From the NCBI RefSeq assembly GCF_021347895.1, contig NC_067113.1:6367489-6431488 (forward strand): DNA of 64,000 bases, read 5' to 3'. The DNA comes from Acanthochromis polyacanthus. Taxonomy: Eukaryota > Chordata > Actinopteri > Pomacentridae. Shown piece by piece: positions 12,251 to 23,523 of this stretch. Position 1 is the stretch's first letter. Each line of letters begins with the position of its first letter. The notes under the pieces were generated by a model, which worked only from the letters and a program-made list of their open reading frames with translations, ran no database searches and was not told the origin of the DNA. The translations under genes and the position numbers were made by a program.

Positions 12251-13186
12251 CCAAGGTGCTGTAACTTTGCACTTTTGTTCACAAAGCAAACAGTGGGACC
12301 ATGACAGCTAAAGTTTCAAGCTTTGAGCCTTCTCCTCAGTCTGTGCCATTTTCCTGCAACAGGATCAAAGGCGTAAAATGTGCTGATGCAGACTATTCAC
12401 CGAGCTTCAGGCCTACCCAGGAAGGCACAAAAGATGTTCCAGTCAAAATACGATCACTTTTTTCCTTTTTTTTCTGAGCCTTGGTCTCCACACTGCCGAG
12501 TGAACAAACTCTGAGCAACTCAACCTTGAAAGAAGAGATGATGAGTCAGCAAAGAGCCAGATTAAACAACTCTCCTCTAATCACTTCAGGAACAAGTGGG
12601 GCAGCTGCATGGTCAAAGCCTAATTTCATCATTAGAACCTTGTCATATAACTCACACTGTTTTTTTCTAGATTTAACTGCAATGCTTCCTTTCAATTGAA
12701 TGTGATTATTTGATAATTTAGTGCATTTGTTTTTTGGAAACTCTTAATAAGCTTACTGCTCTTACTCTGAAGACTGAGGGCATCTGCATCTACTCTTCAA
12801 CTCAGCCTTACTTCAATCGACGATTCTTTTCATGACCTTTGAGATGACCAGAGATGCTGAAGGTATGAGTGGACAGACATACTAAAAGGTGCTATCTCAT
12901 TGAGTCAGATAATAGCTCTCGTCCCTCATTGATTACACCCCTAAGAATTCACTCATGTATCAAAGCTCCATATAATTTTTCCATGAAAATAATCTGTTGC
13001 CTTAAGATGGTTTAGACTGAGCTCTACACCTTTGCCTACTCTAGTATGCATAAATCTATGATTATGAAAATCATTTCCCACCTCTCTCTCCACCGCTCTC
13101 TGCATCTTAAGCACACCAGCTCACCTACAAGTCTGTGCAAACACTGTACAATGACTACACGATGGCAAGTTGTAATATGTTCAAAC
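12251..13186. other. Intergenic, no gene seen
   Basis: No coding signal, no recognisable repeat except low-complexity T tracts near 12460. Confidence 0.5.
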
Positions 13187-13520
13187 AGGGCTGCACAGTG
13201 GATTGGTGGTTAGCACTTCACCTTGCAGCTAGAAGATCCCTGGTTCGCATCCCGCCTTCACAGGATCTTTCTGCATGGAGTTTGCATGTTCTCCTTGTGC
13301 ATGTGTGGGTTTTCTCTGGGTACTCTGGCTTCAGTCCAGAAACATGCTGAGGTAAATTGGTAACTGTAAATTGTCTATAGATGTGAATGTAAGTGTGATT
13401 GTTTGTCTCTATGTGTAGCCATGTGATGGACTGGTGACCTGTCCAAGGTGTCCCCTGCCTTCACCCTAAGTCAGCTGGGACCCTAATCAGGATTAAGCAG
13501 TAGAGATAATGGATGGATAA
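13187..13520 (+). repeat. tRNA-derived SINE, near-complete copy
   Basis: Head with tggttagcact (A-box-like) and ggttcgcatcc (matches a pol III B box GGTTCRANTCC), then the family body (gtttgcatgttctccttgtg, gtccagaaacatgctgaggt) and a tail ending gataatggatggat. The internal promoter boxes support a tRNA-derived head. Confidence 0.7.
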
Positions 13521-13986
13521 GATGTTCAGACAGGAAACAGATTCTAAAGACAAAGAGCACCACAATGCATTTTACATACTGCTCTCCGCAACATTAGTAA
13601 TGTAATGGTAATAGATAATGTGCACTGGGCTTAACTACATAATCAAACAGCTCACAACATGTTGGAAATGCTGAATAAAGAACCACAATTTTTTTCTTTT
13701 GAAATTTTGCAGCCCAAGACAGAAGTTCTTCTTCCCTTCTTTGCTGAAAGAGAAAGCCCCACCCTGCTAGCTGACAGGATTTCTTCATCAGGTTTGTTAT
13801 TCATGAAACCCTGGCTGTCTGAACATGTGCTTTTTTAGACATCAGTACACTAATGTTTCAAGGTGGAAAAGCTGTTGCATTGTCTGAATCTTTCACTCAT
13901 ATGTCTTTCAGTGGATAAAAATGCCATGATAATGTCAATGAAGGAGAAAAAAACCTTTATTTTCACTGTAAGAAGTCTTTAATAGG

Positions 13987-14239
13987 ACTGGACGGTTGCC
14001 CAGTGGTTAGCAGTGTCGTCTCACATCTGGAAGATCTCTGGTTCGTGTCCTGGGCCTGGGATCTTTCTTTGTGGAGGTTGCATGTTGTCACTGTGCACAT
14101 GTGAGTTCTCACCAGCTTCCTCTCACAGTCCAAAGACATGCTGAGGTTAATTGATAATTCTAAAAGTCAGCTGGGATACACTCCAGCCCCCTCGCGACCC
14201 TAATGATGATTAAGCTGTGTATAGATAATGGATGGATGG
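13987..14239 (+). repeat. tRNA-derived SINE, degraded copy
   Basis: Same family: gtggttagcagtgtcg A box, ggttcgtgtcc B box, cagtccaaagacatgctgag, then a deletion removing the taaattgc segment, ending gataatggatggatgg. Confidence 0.65.
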
Positions 14240-14410
14240 AGTCCTTAATATTGCATAATCTCTGCTCTGTGACTTTGGAAATGCAGTGAGAATGTACGAG
14301 GATCTCAAACAGTAGAAGGTAATTTATTGTGATCCTCAGACGGAAGACGCACAATATAGAAGGCACAATGGAGCTTTAATGTCACCATGACAGTTTAACA
14401 ATGAGCAGCT

Positions 14411-14641
14411 CACACACACTGATCAGCCACAGCATTAACACTTCTGACAAAGTGAAATGAACAACACCGATTGCCTCATTCCAATGGCACATTTCAGTGT
14501 GTGGGATATATTAGGTGGGAAGTCAACAGTCAGTTTTTGAAGTTGATGTTTTGAAAGCAAGAAAAATGGTCAATGTAAGCAACTCTGACGAAGCCTGTGC
14601 AAGTCTAAACTATGACAACTGGGTCAGAGTATCTGTGCAGC
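14411..14641 (+). mobile_element. Fragment of a Tc1/mariner element, 5' part
   Basis: The cacactgatcagccacagca start, the gggatatattaggtgggaag segment and actgggtcagagtatctg match the end and 5' coding part of a common fish Tc1/mariner family, recognised from memory. The transposase frame is decayed (in-frame stop soon after atggtcaatg). The 3' part is absent. Confidence 0.5.
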
Positions 14642-15421
14642 TTAGTCAGTGAACTAAATTTAGGGGCAACTTTTCGAAAATGCCTTTATGTATTTAGTTT
14701 TTTTAAAACATAATTTGTATTTGTCAATATATCATTACCAGACATTTAAACACAGAGACTGAGTGTTTATAAGTGACGATATAAAGTTCCATATGCTTAA
14801 TGCTAAGCTAACCGTATTTAACGCTCAATTTGATTGTAAATAAACATTTCTGGTTCCAAAATTTGGTCCTGATGCAGACAGAAAAGATGATGAAAAGGTT
14901 TTCTTTTATGAAAACATTGGAATGATTTATTTTTTCCCCACCAGAGAGACTTACTTCATCTAACAAAGCTGAAATACCCAAATTTCAATGTAATCTTTTA
15001 TCAGGAGGCTAAAAAAATAGGCCTACAGATATGGTTTAGCCTACTTAGTTGAATCTTTCCACTGTTTAAATGAGTGCTTAACAAAGAAAAGCTTGTGGTT
15101 TTCTCAGGCTGGAACTCCTTCTGACGACAAGGACTCTTTCACATTCTTACAAGTTGTTCCTCTTGCAAATTAAAAATTAATACCCAGTAAAAATGAACCC
15201 TCACTTCAGTCAACTCATTGTTTTGCGTTTGAACTTCAACCTTGCCACTAGTTATTGCAGTGTAATTCCTGTCTGAGTCATTTGTTAACTTTGCACCACT
15301 TTCCTGCGTGGGATATTGAAGGTCACATTTTAGTATCAACATTAACTGAAAATGCTACTTGTGGCCACATGGTTCACTGTCAAATGGTGTACTTTAAAGA
15401 ACTATTAGGATTTAATTCTGC
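14642..15421. other. Intergenic, no gene seen
   Basis: AT-rich; no supported feature. Confidence 0.5.
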
Positions 15422-15566
15422 AATTCCTCTACATGTAGCCCTGCGACAGACTGTCCAGGGTGTCCCCTGCCTTCGCCCGAGTCAGCTGGGATAGGCTCCA
15501 GCACCCCCTGCGACCCTAGTGAGGATAAAGCGGTGTATAGAGAATGGATGGAATTCCTCTACATGT
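15422..15566 (+). repeat. 5'-truncated SINE copy with 15-bp target site duplication
   Basis: Only the tail half of the SINE family is present (agccctgcgacagactgtcc to gtatagagaatggatgg). It is bracketed by perfect direct repeats aattcctctacatgt at 15422-15436 and 15552-15566. Such long duplications with 5' truncation are the signature of LINE-driven target-primed reverse transcription, so this family spreads by retroposition. Confidence 0.8.
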
Positions 15567-18500
15567 GTGGTACAGAGACTGAGGGAATGTATCTAAAAGT
15601 AGATCACTCAAGTTGTCGTGAAGGCAGGAGTAGAATGACATCAGCCTTGTGAATGAAGCCACCATGGATGAACCCAGTCAGCAGACAGCCACAAGAACAA
15701 ACCTTTAATTGACTTTTTCTGAAGTTATTGTGGTAACATGTCTGACCCTACAGCCAAACCCAAATTACAACTTACCCACTGTCTGTGGATTTTATGAAAA
15801 CACATATTGTGACATTTACTTCTACTCTTTTCTTGGAATGTCTTTGTTTCACATAATGATCTGTCGTGTTTGATGTGTTGTATCTCCTTCTCTTTTAATA
15901 TCAACCTGCAGTGATGCAAAAAAAAACTGCCTTAATTTTATATGTGAATTCAGGGATTGCAATACAATGTGCAACCATGTGCTTACTCTAGTTTAGTCAC
16001 GAAGCAATGGTTTTAACTCTACCCAGCTGTCAGGCTGGAGTCTGTGGCGTCATCAGAGCTTTAAGTTCATTAAGCTAACTGTGTGTTCAGTCACTCTGTC
16101 TAATTTGAAATGACAAATGAAGCAGTCAAAACGGTAAAGAAATTCCACAGTTACCATCTGCTCAGATGGACCTAAAGCCATGCAGAGAAACACTAAGATT
16201 TCCGGTCTCATAATATGTGTCTGGGCCAGCCAGAAATTGTCAGTAATATTGAGGTCAAGCTTTCATGGATTTTGCCAGTTAACCTCTTACGGAGTCTCAA
16301 CGCCTACAACCCATGACCCCTGACACCACGTCTGCATAGCTGTTTCAGTGAAAGAATCCGTTTGCATGAATGAATGAATCAGTTGCTGTTGTTTGTGCAA
16401 AGTGTAATCGTTATCAGTGTTTATAGGCAGTATTTATTATCACATGATAACTTAACGGATGCCTATGAAGCCCTGTCATGGCTCAGTAAATACAAGCATT
16501 GAAAACACGATGTTCCACCTAAACACAGCATAAAAGAGAACCAATTTAGGACTCCCACAAGTAAAATAGTGTTTCTGCTGAATTTCATAATTAGTTAACA
16601 AAATCTGGGTTGAGATGGCAAGATAAATTCAGGAAGTCACAAGATGATTTTTACTGTGAAAAGCTGTGCTGTTATATCTCACCAGCAATCAGATGAATCT
16701 GTCTGCTTAGGAAAAATATTTTTCCATTCAATAACCCACAATTTAGTGGCATGTGCCGCTAGACTATTTAAAGATGAAGAATGAATGAATGGACCATAAA
16801 TATTATGGTTGAGGAAAGGAGCAGTCCTCCTACATTCTTATGTACAGTTCTCAAATAAGGTCAGCAGTTGTACGACTACTTAAATCTGTCAAATTATGAC
16901 ATAAATCCGGTCTACAAAAAGAGCATGTGAACAAATGTCAACTTGATAAGGTGTAGTAAATTGACAGAAAAGGTATTTGGAAATAATTTTTTTGAGGTTT
17001 CTTTAGATTTTCTTTGACTGGACTGGACCATCCACTAACATGGAGGGGGGTAGGACTTATACTGCAACCAGTCACCAGGGGCCATACAGATTTTTTTTTT
17101 TGTTTATATTCTTTCTATTGTGATTGTTTTACTCTTTGATGATTCATATTTGGTCAATATCTTCAGCAGCTACAAATGAGTATTTAGGTTAAAATCTACA
17201 GGAAAATGCAGGAGGGACCAGCAAAGGAAACTGTAACACTGAGCATGTCCAAGATGAACAATTTTCAGTTTAGTTGAGCAGAAAGTATCTTTAAATCTGG
17301 TATCCAGTTTTGGCTAGTACATGAAACCTGTGGCTGAACTCTGATTAATAAATTCTCACAAGCATTAAAAAATGTGAACATGTGATAGACAAGCAGACAC
17401 GCTAAGCTGAAGTTTATATCAAGTATTTGGTGTGTGCATTTTTTGAAATGTAATAATAGTCAACTAACATTTGAAATGACTCTTTAGAGAATTTATATAA
17501 ACATGCAAAAGTTTGATTGCTAACACCCTTTCGACTCCATCATATGACTTGATCCTCCTTTGGTTGTCACTTGAATGTCATTATTTTTTTACATGAAACC
17601 AAAATTTGACATTTATTCGTTTTATTTTGAATACAATTTGATATCATTTTCAGAACAACATATAGCTGTATCCTCTGCTTGCCAAATAGCTACCATTTTT
17701 GAATCTAAAGTAATTTGTCTGTAATTCGGAAAAGTAATCTGCCATGATATACTGTGCCAAAACGTTTTTTTTTTATCTCAATAACTACCATTATTAAGTG
17801 CTTTTCTATGCTCATGTGGTGTTGATCTCTGAAACTTTCTTTCTCTTTTCAAAAGGATTGACCTATCCTACTGAGAAGTCTCCTCAATCATCTCTACCAG
17901 TTCACTTAGTATAGAACAGAATTTTGTACATTTAGACACTTTTATTGAAAGTACAGCAAGCATGTGTCAACAGAAAAAATACTGTTAAACTCACTAAAGA
18001 CATTTCATACAAAGCAAATTATCTTCAGTTTGTACAAACGAACATCTACAGTACCAGTTATTGTCAAGACAAGACATGTTATGCCATTTGAGCTGGATAA
18101 TACTGGAACATTAGTGGATGTAACAGTAACAGTGACGTGGCATTTCATTGTGCAACTATTTGCTAACAAAGAAGTCAAGAGAATACCAAAGCCAGATGCA
18201 GCGATACACACACAGTCTCCCAGGCCTCTAACACTGCACTGTATATTGTGGGTGGCCAATAACAATCATCATCCTTGTCCTCTGTAAGTCCTTGTAAATG
18301 TGGGGGTTAGGCCACAATGGTGCACAGTAAGTATAACAGAAACTCCACACAGAGCAAGAGATGAATATTACAAGAATGGGAGAAGGAGAGGGCTGAAGGA
18401 GAGGGTAAGAAACAGACATTTGGTAGAAGAAAGTGAAACAAAAAGAAAATTGCTGGCGTGAATAGGGGCATTTTCCTACATCATTTGTTCTACTGATTTT

Positions 18501-19295
18501 TGACCTTGTGATTTTGACCAAGTGGATAAACATCTGCTAAAAATGAACAAGCCCCCAAGTGTGGGCCTACATCCTGCCTGACAGGCATCTGCACAGGAGG
18601 CGAGGCCTGCCTGCTGCAAGTTCAGATTCGGGGCAGGACTATAGAGGAATCTGTAGCGTATGAAAATGATTGCAGATTATGTCATCAGTCAAGTTTGCCG
18701 CTTAACCTCATTTTTAACATTTTGACCGACTCAGAAAGGGCTGTGCTTTTTAGTTTTTGATAATTAAACTGCTTGGAAAAAATGACTTCACTTACCAGTC
18801 CATCAGAAGATTTGAATGGAAACCCTGTTGTGCAAAGAGTAGAATGCCATCTTGATTGGGGCCTCAAGACCTGGAAAAGATATTAAGTTGAGCCCACAGA
18901 TATGTGGTCTTCATGAAGCCCTAAAGCTTCCTTTTAGTAGACTGGAACTGATGCCTGTGCAACATTTCCACATGTACTGTTGGGTCACACTAACCAGATT
19001 CTTCATTTTCCTCCATTTGGTAATGTCTGCTTGCAAACCAAATGTTGATGAAAGCAACCTTTGGACTGATTGGATGGTGCGGTGAGGGGAAATGTCTGGG
19101 GTCTGGGTCAAAAAGTGTTTTACTGCTGCAAGTAAAAACTCCGTTAGGGTTGGAGTTTTTTTTAATCCTGCACACAAATTTTCAGTGGCTTATGCATTTT
19201 CATTCTTTGAAATCGCTCGTATCTGTATCTTTACAAACTTGGATATGAATATAGATATTAAAATGTTCCATTTTCTCACAAAATACTCATAAATA
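15567..19295. other. Long intergenic stretch, no gene seen
   Basis: About 3.7 kb of AT-rich sequence. Open frames are at most about 107 codons and lack domains or splice context. No RNA gene recognised. Confidence 0.5.
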
Positions 19296-19793
19296 CACTA
19301 CCTTTCAAAAGTTTGGGGTCACCCAGTCAATTTCAAGTTTTCCATGAAAAGTCACACTTTTATTCATGTGCTAACATAATTGCACAAAGGTTTTCTATTT
19401 TTTGGCCATTTTGCAGCTTTGTTTGATATCATAGTAAGAGGAAGACAGGAAAGTGTCAAACCCGTCATGACCACTGCATGGGGACTAAAGCCCCAGTTTA
19501 TGGGTCGGTCTCCCGCTCAACCTGTTGAGCTACCCGGCATCCTTTCAATCTTTCAACACCGTTAGCTAACACAATGTAGCATTAGCACGCAGGAGTCATG
19601 GTTGCTGGAAATGTTCCTCTGTACCCCTACATAGATATTCCATTAAAAATCATGTTTCCAGCTCAAATAGTCATTTACCACATTGACAATGTCTAGACTC
19701 TATTTCTGATTCATTTAATGTTACTTTCATTGAAAAAAATGCTTTTCTTTCACAAATGAGGACATTTCTAAGTGACCCCAACAGTAGTCTATA
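19296..19793 (+). mobile_element. MITE, CACTRCC family, copy 2, with SINE inserted
   Basis: Left end cactacctttcaaaagtttg after TA. The body matches copy 1 but is broken at about 19396-19546 by a foreign segment and resumes with caacaccgttagctaacaca. The right end is degenerate (agtgaccccaacagtagtct). Confidence 0.7.
19396..19546 (-). repeat. tRNA-derived SINE head inserted in a MITE
   Basis: The minus strand reads gccgggtagctcaacaggtt followed by gagcgggagacc, a close match to a tRNA A box (TRGCNNARNNG). This head occurs in a fish SINE family I know. It continues through a decayed middle (gactaaagccccagt on the + strand) to caggaaagtg. Different family from the gctgcacagtgg SINEs. Confidence 0.55.
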
Positions 19794-20279
19794 TTATTTA
19801 AATAGTTCAGTTTGTTGCTGATTTTGTGGCTATTTTTACTTAAGCATTCTGTTTTGTTTTCTACCATATCTACTATATCTATTAGTGTAGGAACTGGCCC
19901 ATGATGTTCTGATTTTTGTATTTTTGCTTTGGACTTAGTCCAAATATTATAACAGAGAGACACTAAATACTTTATGAAGCACAGCTTTTCACATGTCTCC
20001 TCTGAAGGGTATTATCGTATACAAGTTTTTAAAAATGCTTAGAACTATTTAAGAAATACAGAAATTAATCTAAATATACCCGTTTACTTAACACCAATAA
20101 AGGAAAGCATATTGATAATACATTTATGCTCGTATAAGAATCATGGATCACAAAATGTATTCAAAGTCAGAGCGGCTCACAGGCACATTCCACAATAACT
20201 AAAGTGAGCAGGTCAGATTAATGCGACTTACCAGTGATTAATGTAATTAAGGTTTTTACAAAATGTTAGTCGGAGCCCT

Positions 20280-20331
20280 CTTTCAAATAAAAGGACATTT
20301 CTAAGTGACCCTAAACTTTTGAACAGTAGTG
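20280..20331 (+). repeat. Solo right end of CACTRCC MITE
   Basis: ggacatttctaagtgaccct followed by aaacttttgaacagtagtg-TA matches the right terminus of the family; no left end is paired with it nearby except copy 2. Confidence 0.55.
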
Positions 20332-20804
20332 TATGTTAATCATATCTACAAGATTTTACAGAGCTGTTGTGACATATGTGCCCATGTTGACACCTTCCCA
20401 TGTCAGACTTCTCCTGTGATCTCCTTTAATCCCATCAGGCAGGTCAGAAAGTCAGAGCGACACAGGCTGATGTCAAGCCAGGCCAGTTCCCAGCAGACGT
20501 GCTGGCAGTCAGACACAACAGACTGCTGCTGTCTGCCAGTGATTAACACAAATACGGTGCAGGTTTCATCCATCACAGCTGGCCATGCTGAACCTGCACT
20601 GACAATCGTCATGATAGAATCACATAGTAAGAATGAAATGGGTGCTAATCTGAAGAGTCCTATTCTTTTTACTATGTCAGACAAAGAGAAACATCAAATC
20701 CTTACAGCTAAAGACATAGGACCAGGAAATGTTTGCTTGTAAATTAATCCTATAATCAATTAAGACAATAGTTACATCCTTTGAGCTCTCAGTGTTTGGT
20801 ATGA

Positions 20805-21647
20805 GGGTCATTCCAGAATTGGAGGACATTTTACATCCCACTCATGAAATTTCAAATAATCCATGTACAAAATACTAAAACATACAGTTGTGTAAATTTA
20901 CTTGTCCTGAGGCCAAATCTTAAAAAAAATAAATAAATAAGAGAAAAGAATGTTTGAAAATATTTGTAAAACACAAAATGTCTGGAGTTCCCCCTAAAAT
21001 TCCATTTTTCTCTTTTCCCCCTGATGACCAAAGTGAATCTCAAATAAAACAGTTTTTTTTCATTGATGCTTCTGGAACATGTTTTTAATCAACAGAATAT
21101 TTTAAATTATTATTATCCATGAAAGGGTTAGCATAACCTGTTATTACAACCTTTTTATCATGGTACAAGAAAACAGTGAGTCACACCATACGCTGGAATT
21201 GGCATTAACAATTTTTAAAACAGTTTTTCTAAAGAATGGGTAGAGCAAAGCTATGTCCTCTTATCTGTTTTTCATATTTTCATAACATTGTCAGCCTTGA
21301 CTGAATGTCTCACTCTATAGTATCAGTATCATTTTTACTTGACTTTTTTCCATCAGTGTGTCCTCTTGGTCAGCAGGAACAGGTAGCTAAATATCTACCT
21401 TCTACTCCTATAAAAAAAGCTAACATTAACAGGGACTAGCAACCCTGTTACTGTTGGTAGAGTAGGATTAGCAAATAACAAATAAAAAAAGGAATAAAAC
21501 GGTACCACTGATGTGTAAGCTGAGCCATCCAAATCTTCGATCGTTCATTACCTACTATTGATGAATATGTAGCAGAGAACTGCAAAAGAGAAGTTCTATT
21601 TTTCAAAAATGTTGAAGCACACATTTTCTCCAATTCTGGAATGACCC
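20805..21647. mobile_element. GGGTCATTCCAGAATTGGAG element, copy 1 (843 bp)
   Basis: Inverted ends: gggtcattccagaattggag on the left, and ctccaattctggaatgaccc on the right. A possible 4-bp duplication ATGA lies at 20801-20804 and 21648-21651. No long open frame. A second, inverted copy is at 43684-44677, sharing internal segments such as tattttgtgcatggattatt. The superfamily is not recognised. Confidence 0.7.
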
Positions 21648-21659
21648 ATGAAGTGATTC

Positions 21660-22100
21660 TCAGTTTATTTATTTATTTATTTTTTACACAATCTGCCAAG
21701 TAATGCAGTTAGTCCTGACAAGCATGCCTCTGGATAAGTTCATATTCTTCTTAGAAATGTGGTGATAAAGCAAACAGTATTTACAGAATGTGAAAAAATT
21801 ACATCTGTGACTCATCAAAGATTCACATCGCTGTTTTTTTCACATCAAAAGATGTTATATGTCAAGTTTTTACACTACTAGTCTAGCCAGGGCAGACAGA
21901 GCTCTGAGTGCTGGTTAGTTAACCAGTGTCTAATAAGTCAACACCACGATGGAAAGCCCAGTCTGAGGTCCAGCGTAACCGGGAGGATGGTTTGAACTGT
22001 GTTACCTTTTTTAATCTTGTGTGTCGTGTCTGTAGCGGTCCCTGTCTGTCTTTCCCACCATGTGGATGAGGGGACAAGACTAAACCGGTTCCTACGTGGA
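21660..22100. other. Intergenic, upstream flank of odc1
   Basis: No feature beyond a (TTTA)n tract near 21665. GC content rises towards 22000 as the odc1 promoter is approached. Confidence 0.4.
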
Positions 22101-22125
22101 TGGGTGGCCGGTTTCAGCTGGCTGC

Positions 22126-22155
22126 GTTGCCGTAGTAACCAGCGCGCTATAAATA
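22126..22155 (+). promoter_or_regulatory. odc1: odc1 core promoter: X-box-like motif and TATA box
   Basis: A TATA box (tataaata, 22148-22155) lies about 130-160 bp before the end of the first non-coding exon. Just upstream, gttgccgtagtaacc (22126-22140) resembles an RFX X-box. Vertebrate odc1 promoters are known to contain a TATA box. A transcription start about 25-30 bases after the TATA box, near 22180, is inference. Confidence 0.6.
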
Positions 22156-22179
22156 CCGTGTAGCCGCTTTACCGGCTTC

Positions 22180-22310
22180 CAGTCCGGTCCCAGTCGTGGT
22201 AGAGCAGCTACAGCTCCAGCAGCAGACTTCACTGTGAAAGGAAACTGCTTATTTTTTTTTATCCCAGCTTTTGGGTCTAATGGACAAAGTCTTTGTAAAT
22301 GCTTTTTAAG
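22180..22310 (+). other. odc1: odc1 exon 1 (5' UTR) with a 9-codon upstream ORF
   Basis: The exon ends at 22310 before gtacgt. It holds a short upstream ORF, ATG 22280 to TAA 22307-22309 (MDKVFVNAF), wholly inside the exon. ODC mRNAs in mammals also carry a short upstream ORF that lowers translation; a similar role here is inference. A second non-coding exon fits 23217-23365 (cag before, gtaagt after) and has no ATG. Confidence 0.6.
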
Positions 22311-23523
22311 GTACGTGAAGACTTTTCGACGACTTATTTCGACACACGTCACATTTCAGCTTCAACGCGTTATGCTGGCCGAGTGGTTCAGTTATGGCGG
22401 CTTCTAAAAGAACAAAGAAAGTGAGACTTTCTAGGTTAGGCCATCTTGCTGTTTCATAGTTATTTTAATTCAAAACTGAACAACTCTCGAGTATTAACGA
22501 ATATCCCTACGTGGCCGGTGAGACAGCCGGTTGGTTAGCCTGCTATTATTATCTTATATGTCTTAACCTCGCTAACTAACCGGCAAGTTGGCGACGTTGC
22601 CATGTGACGGTAGTTTTATTAGGACCTGTAAGACCTGGTTGTGTTGACGTTGTGCAGAACAGGTTTTTAAACTAACCGTGTTCATTTTGATAAATTGTGT
22701 TAACTGTAAGTCAACATGCTAAATTGCCTCATGGTATGGAGAGCTGGAAACGGAACCGGTAAACTGACGTTGGCGTTATTCGTTAGCGTCTGATTGGTTA
22801 GTTTTCTTACCGGCCTTTAAAGTTAAAGGCGGATCCTCATTGTAATTGGATCGTATTTTGACTGGGCGGAGCTTAGCCGACTCGTTCTTTGAATCACTTT
22901 TTCCGGTGCAGCTGGTGTCAAATTGTCATGACAGTTAGAAAATGGAGCGCTCTTAAAGACCAGACAACTGCGGATGAATGACGATTGATATCTGTATGTT
23001 TTGGGCGCACCTTAAGCCTCGACTGTTTGAAGTACAATTCAGAATAATCCGTAAATTTCTGTTGCATTTTAAACATAATATCCCGAATTTGATATTTCTA
23101 GTTTTCGATTTACTAAAGTAGTCTATATAGCGGCGATTTCTTTCCTGATCGAACTGTTTATCTGGAAGAAAATGCCTTATTTATGCTTAAATACTTGTGA
23201 CTTCTTTTGTCTGCAGAATCTGCACTTTGACAAATCACACACTGGCTACTCAGCAGGCCCCGGCCTTGAGTCTTATTTAAAGGGGTTTAACTTCACTGGT
23301 GAGCCTCCTTGGCTTCTCTGCACCTGAGTAACAGATACTCCAGATTCCATCTCTTTCATATCCAAGTAAGTGACTCGCTGTATTGTCAGATTCAATGTCG
23401 CTTATTCATCTTTACATGACACTACAGAAAATACTGTAACAAAAGTATTATTTCACTTATTCAAGCCTTCCTCTCTTTCTCTTCCAGTTTGCTAGTAACC
23501 AATCCAAAGGACTTCTTGTGACC

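Noticed and set aside
12062..12289. Minus-strand frames and similar ones at 30407-30771
   Set aside because: They are translations of SINE copies of the gatggatgg-tail family.
20329..20742. 137-codon + strand frame
   Set aside because: No domain, no splice signals, biased to repeats nearby; best seen as chance.
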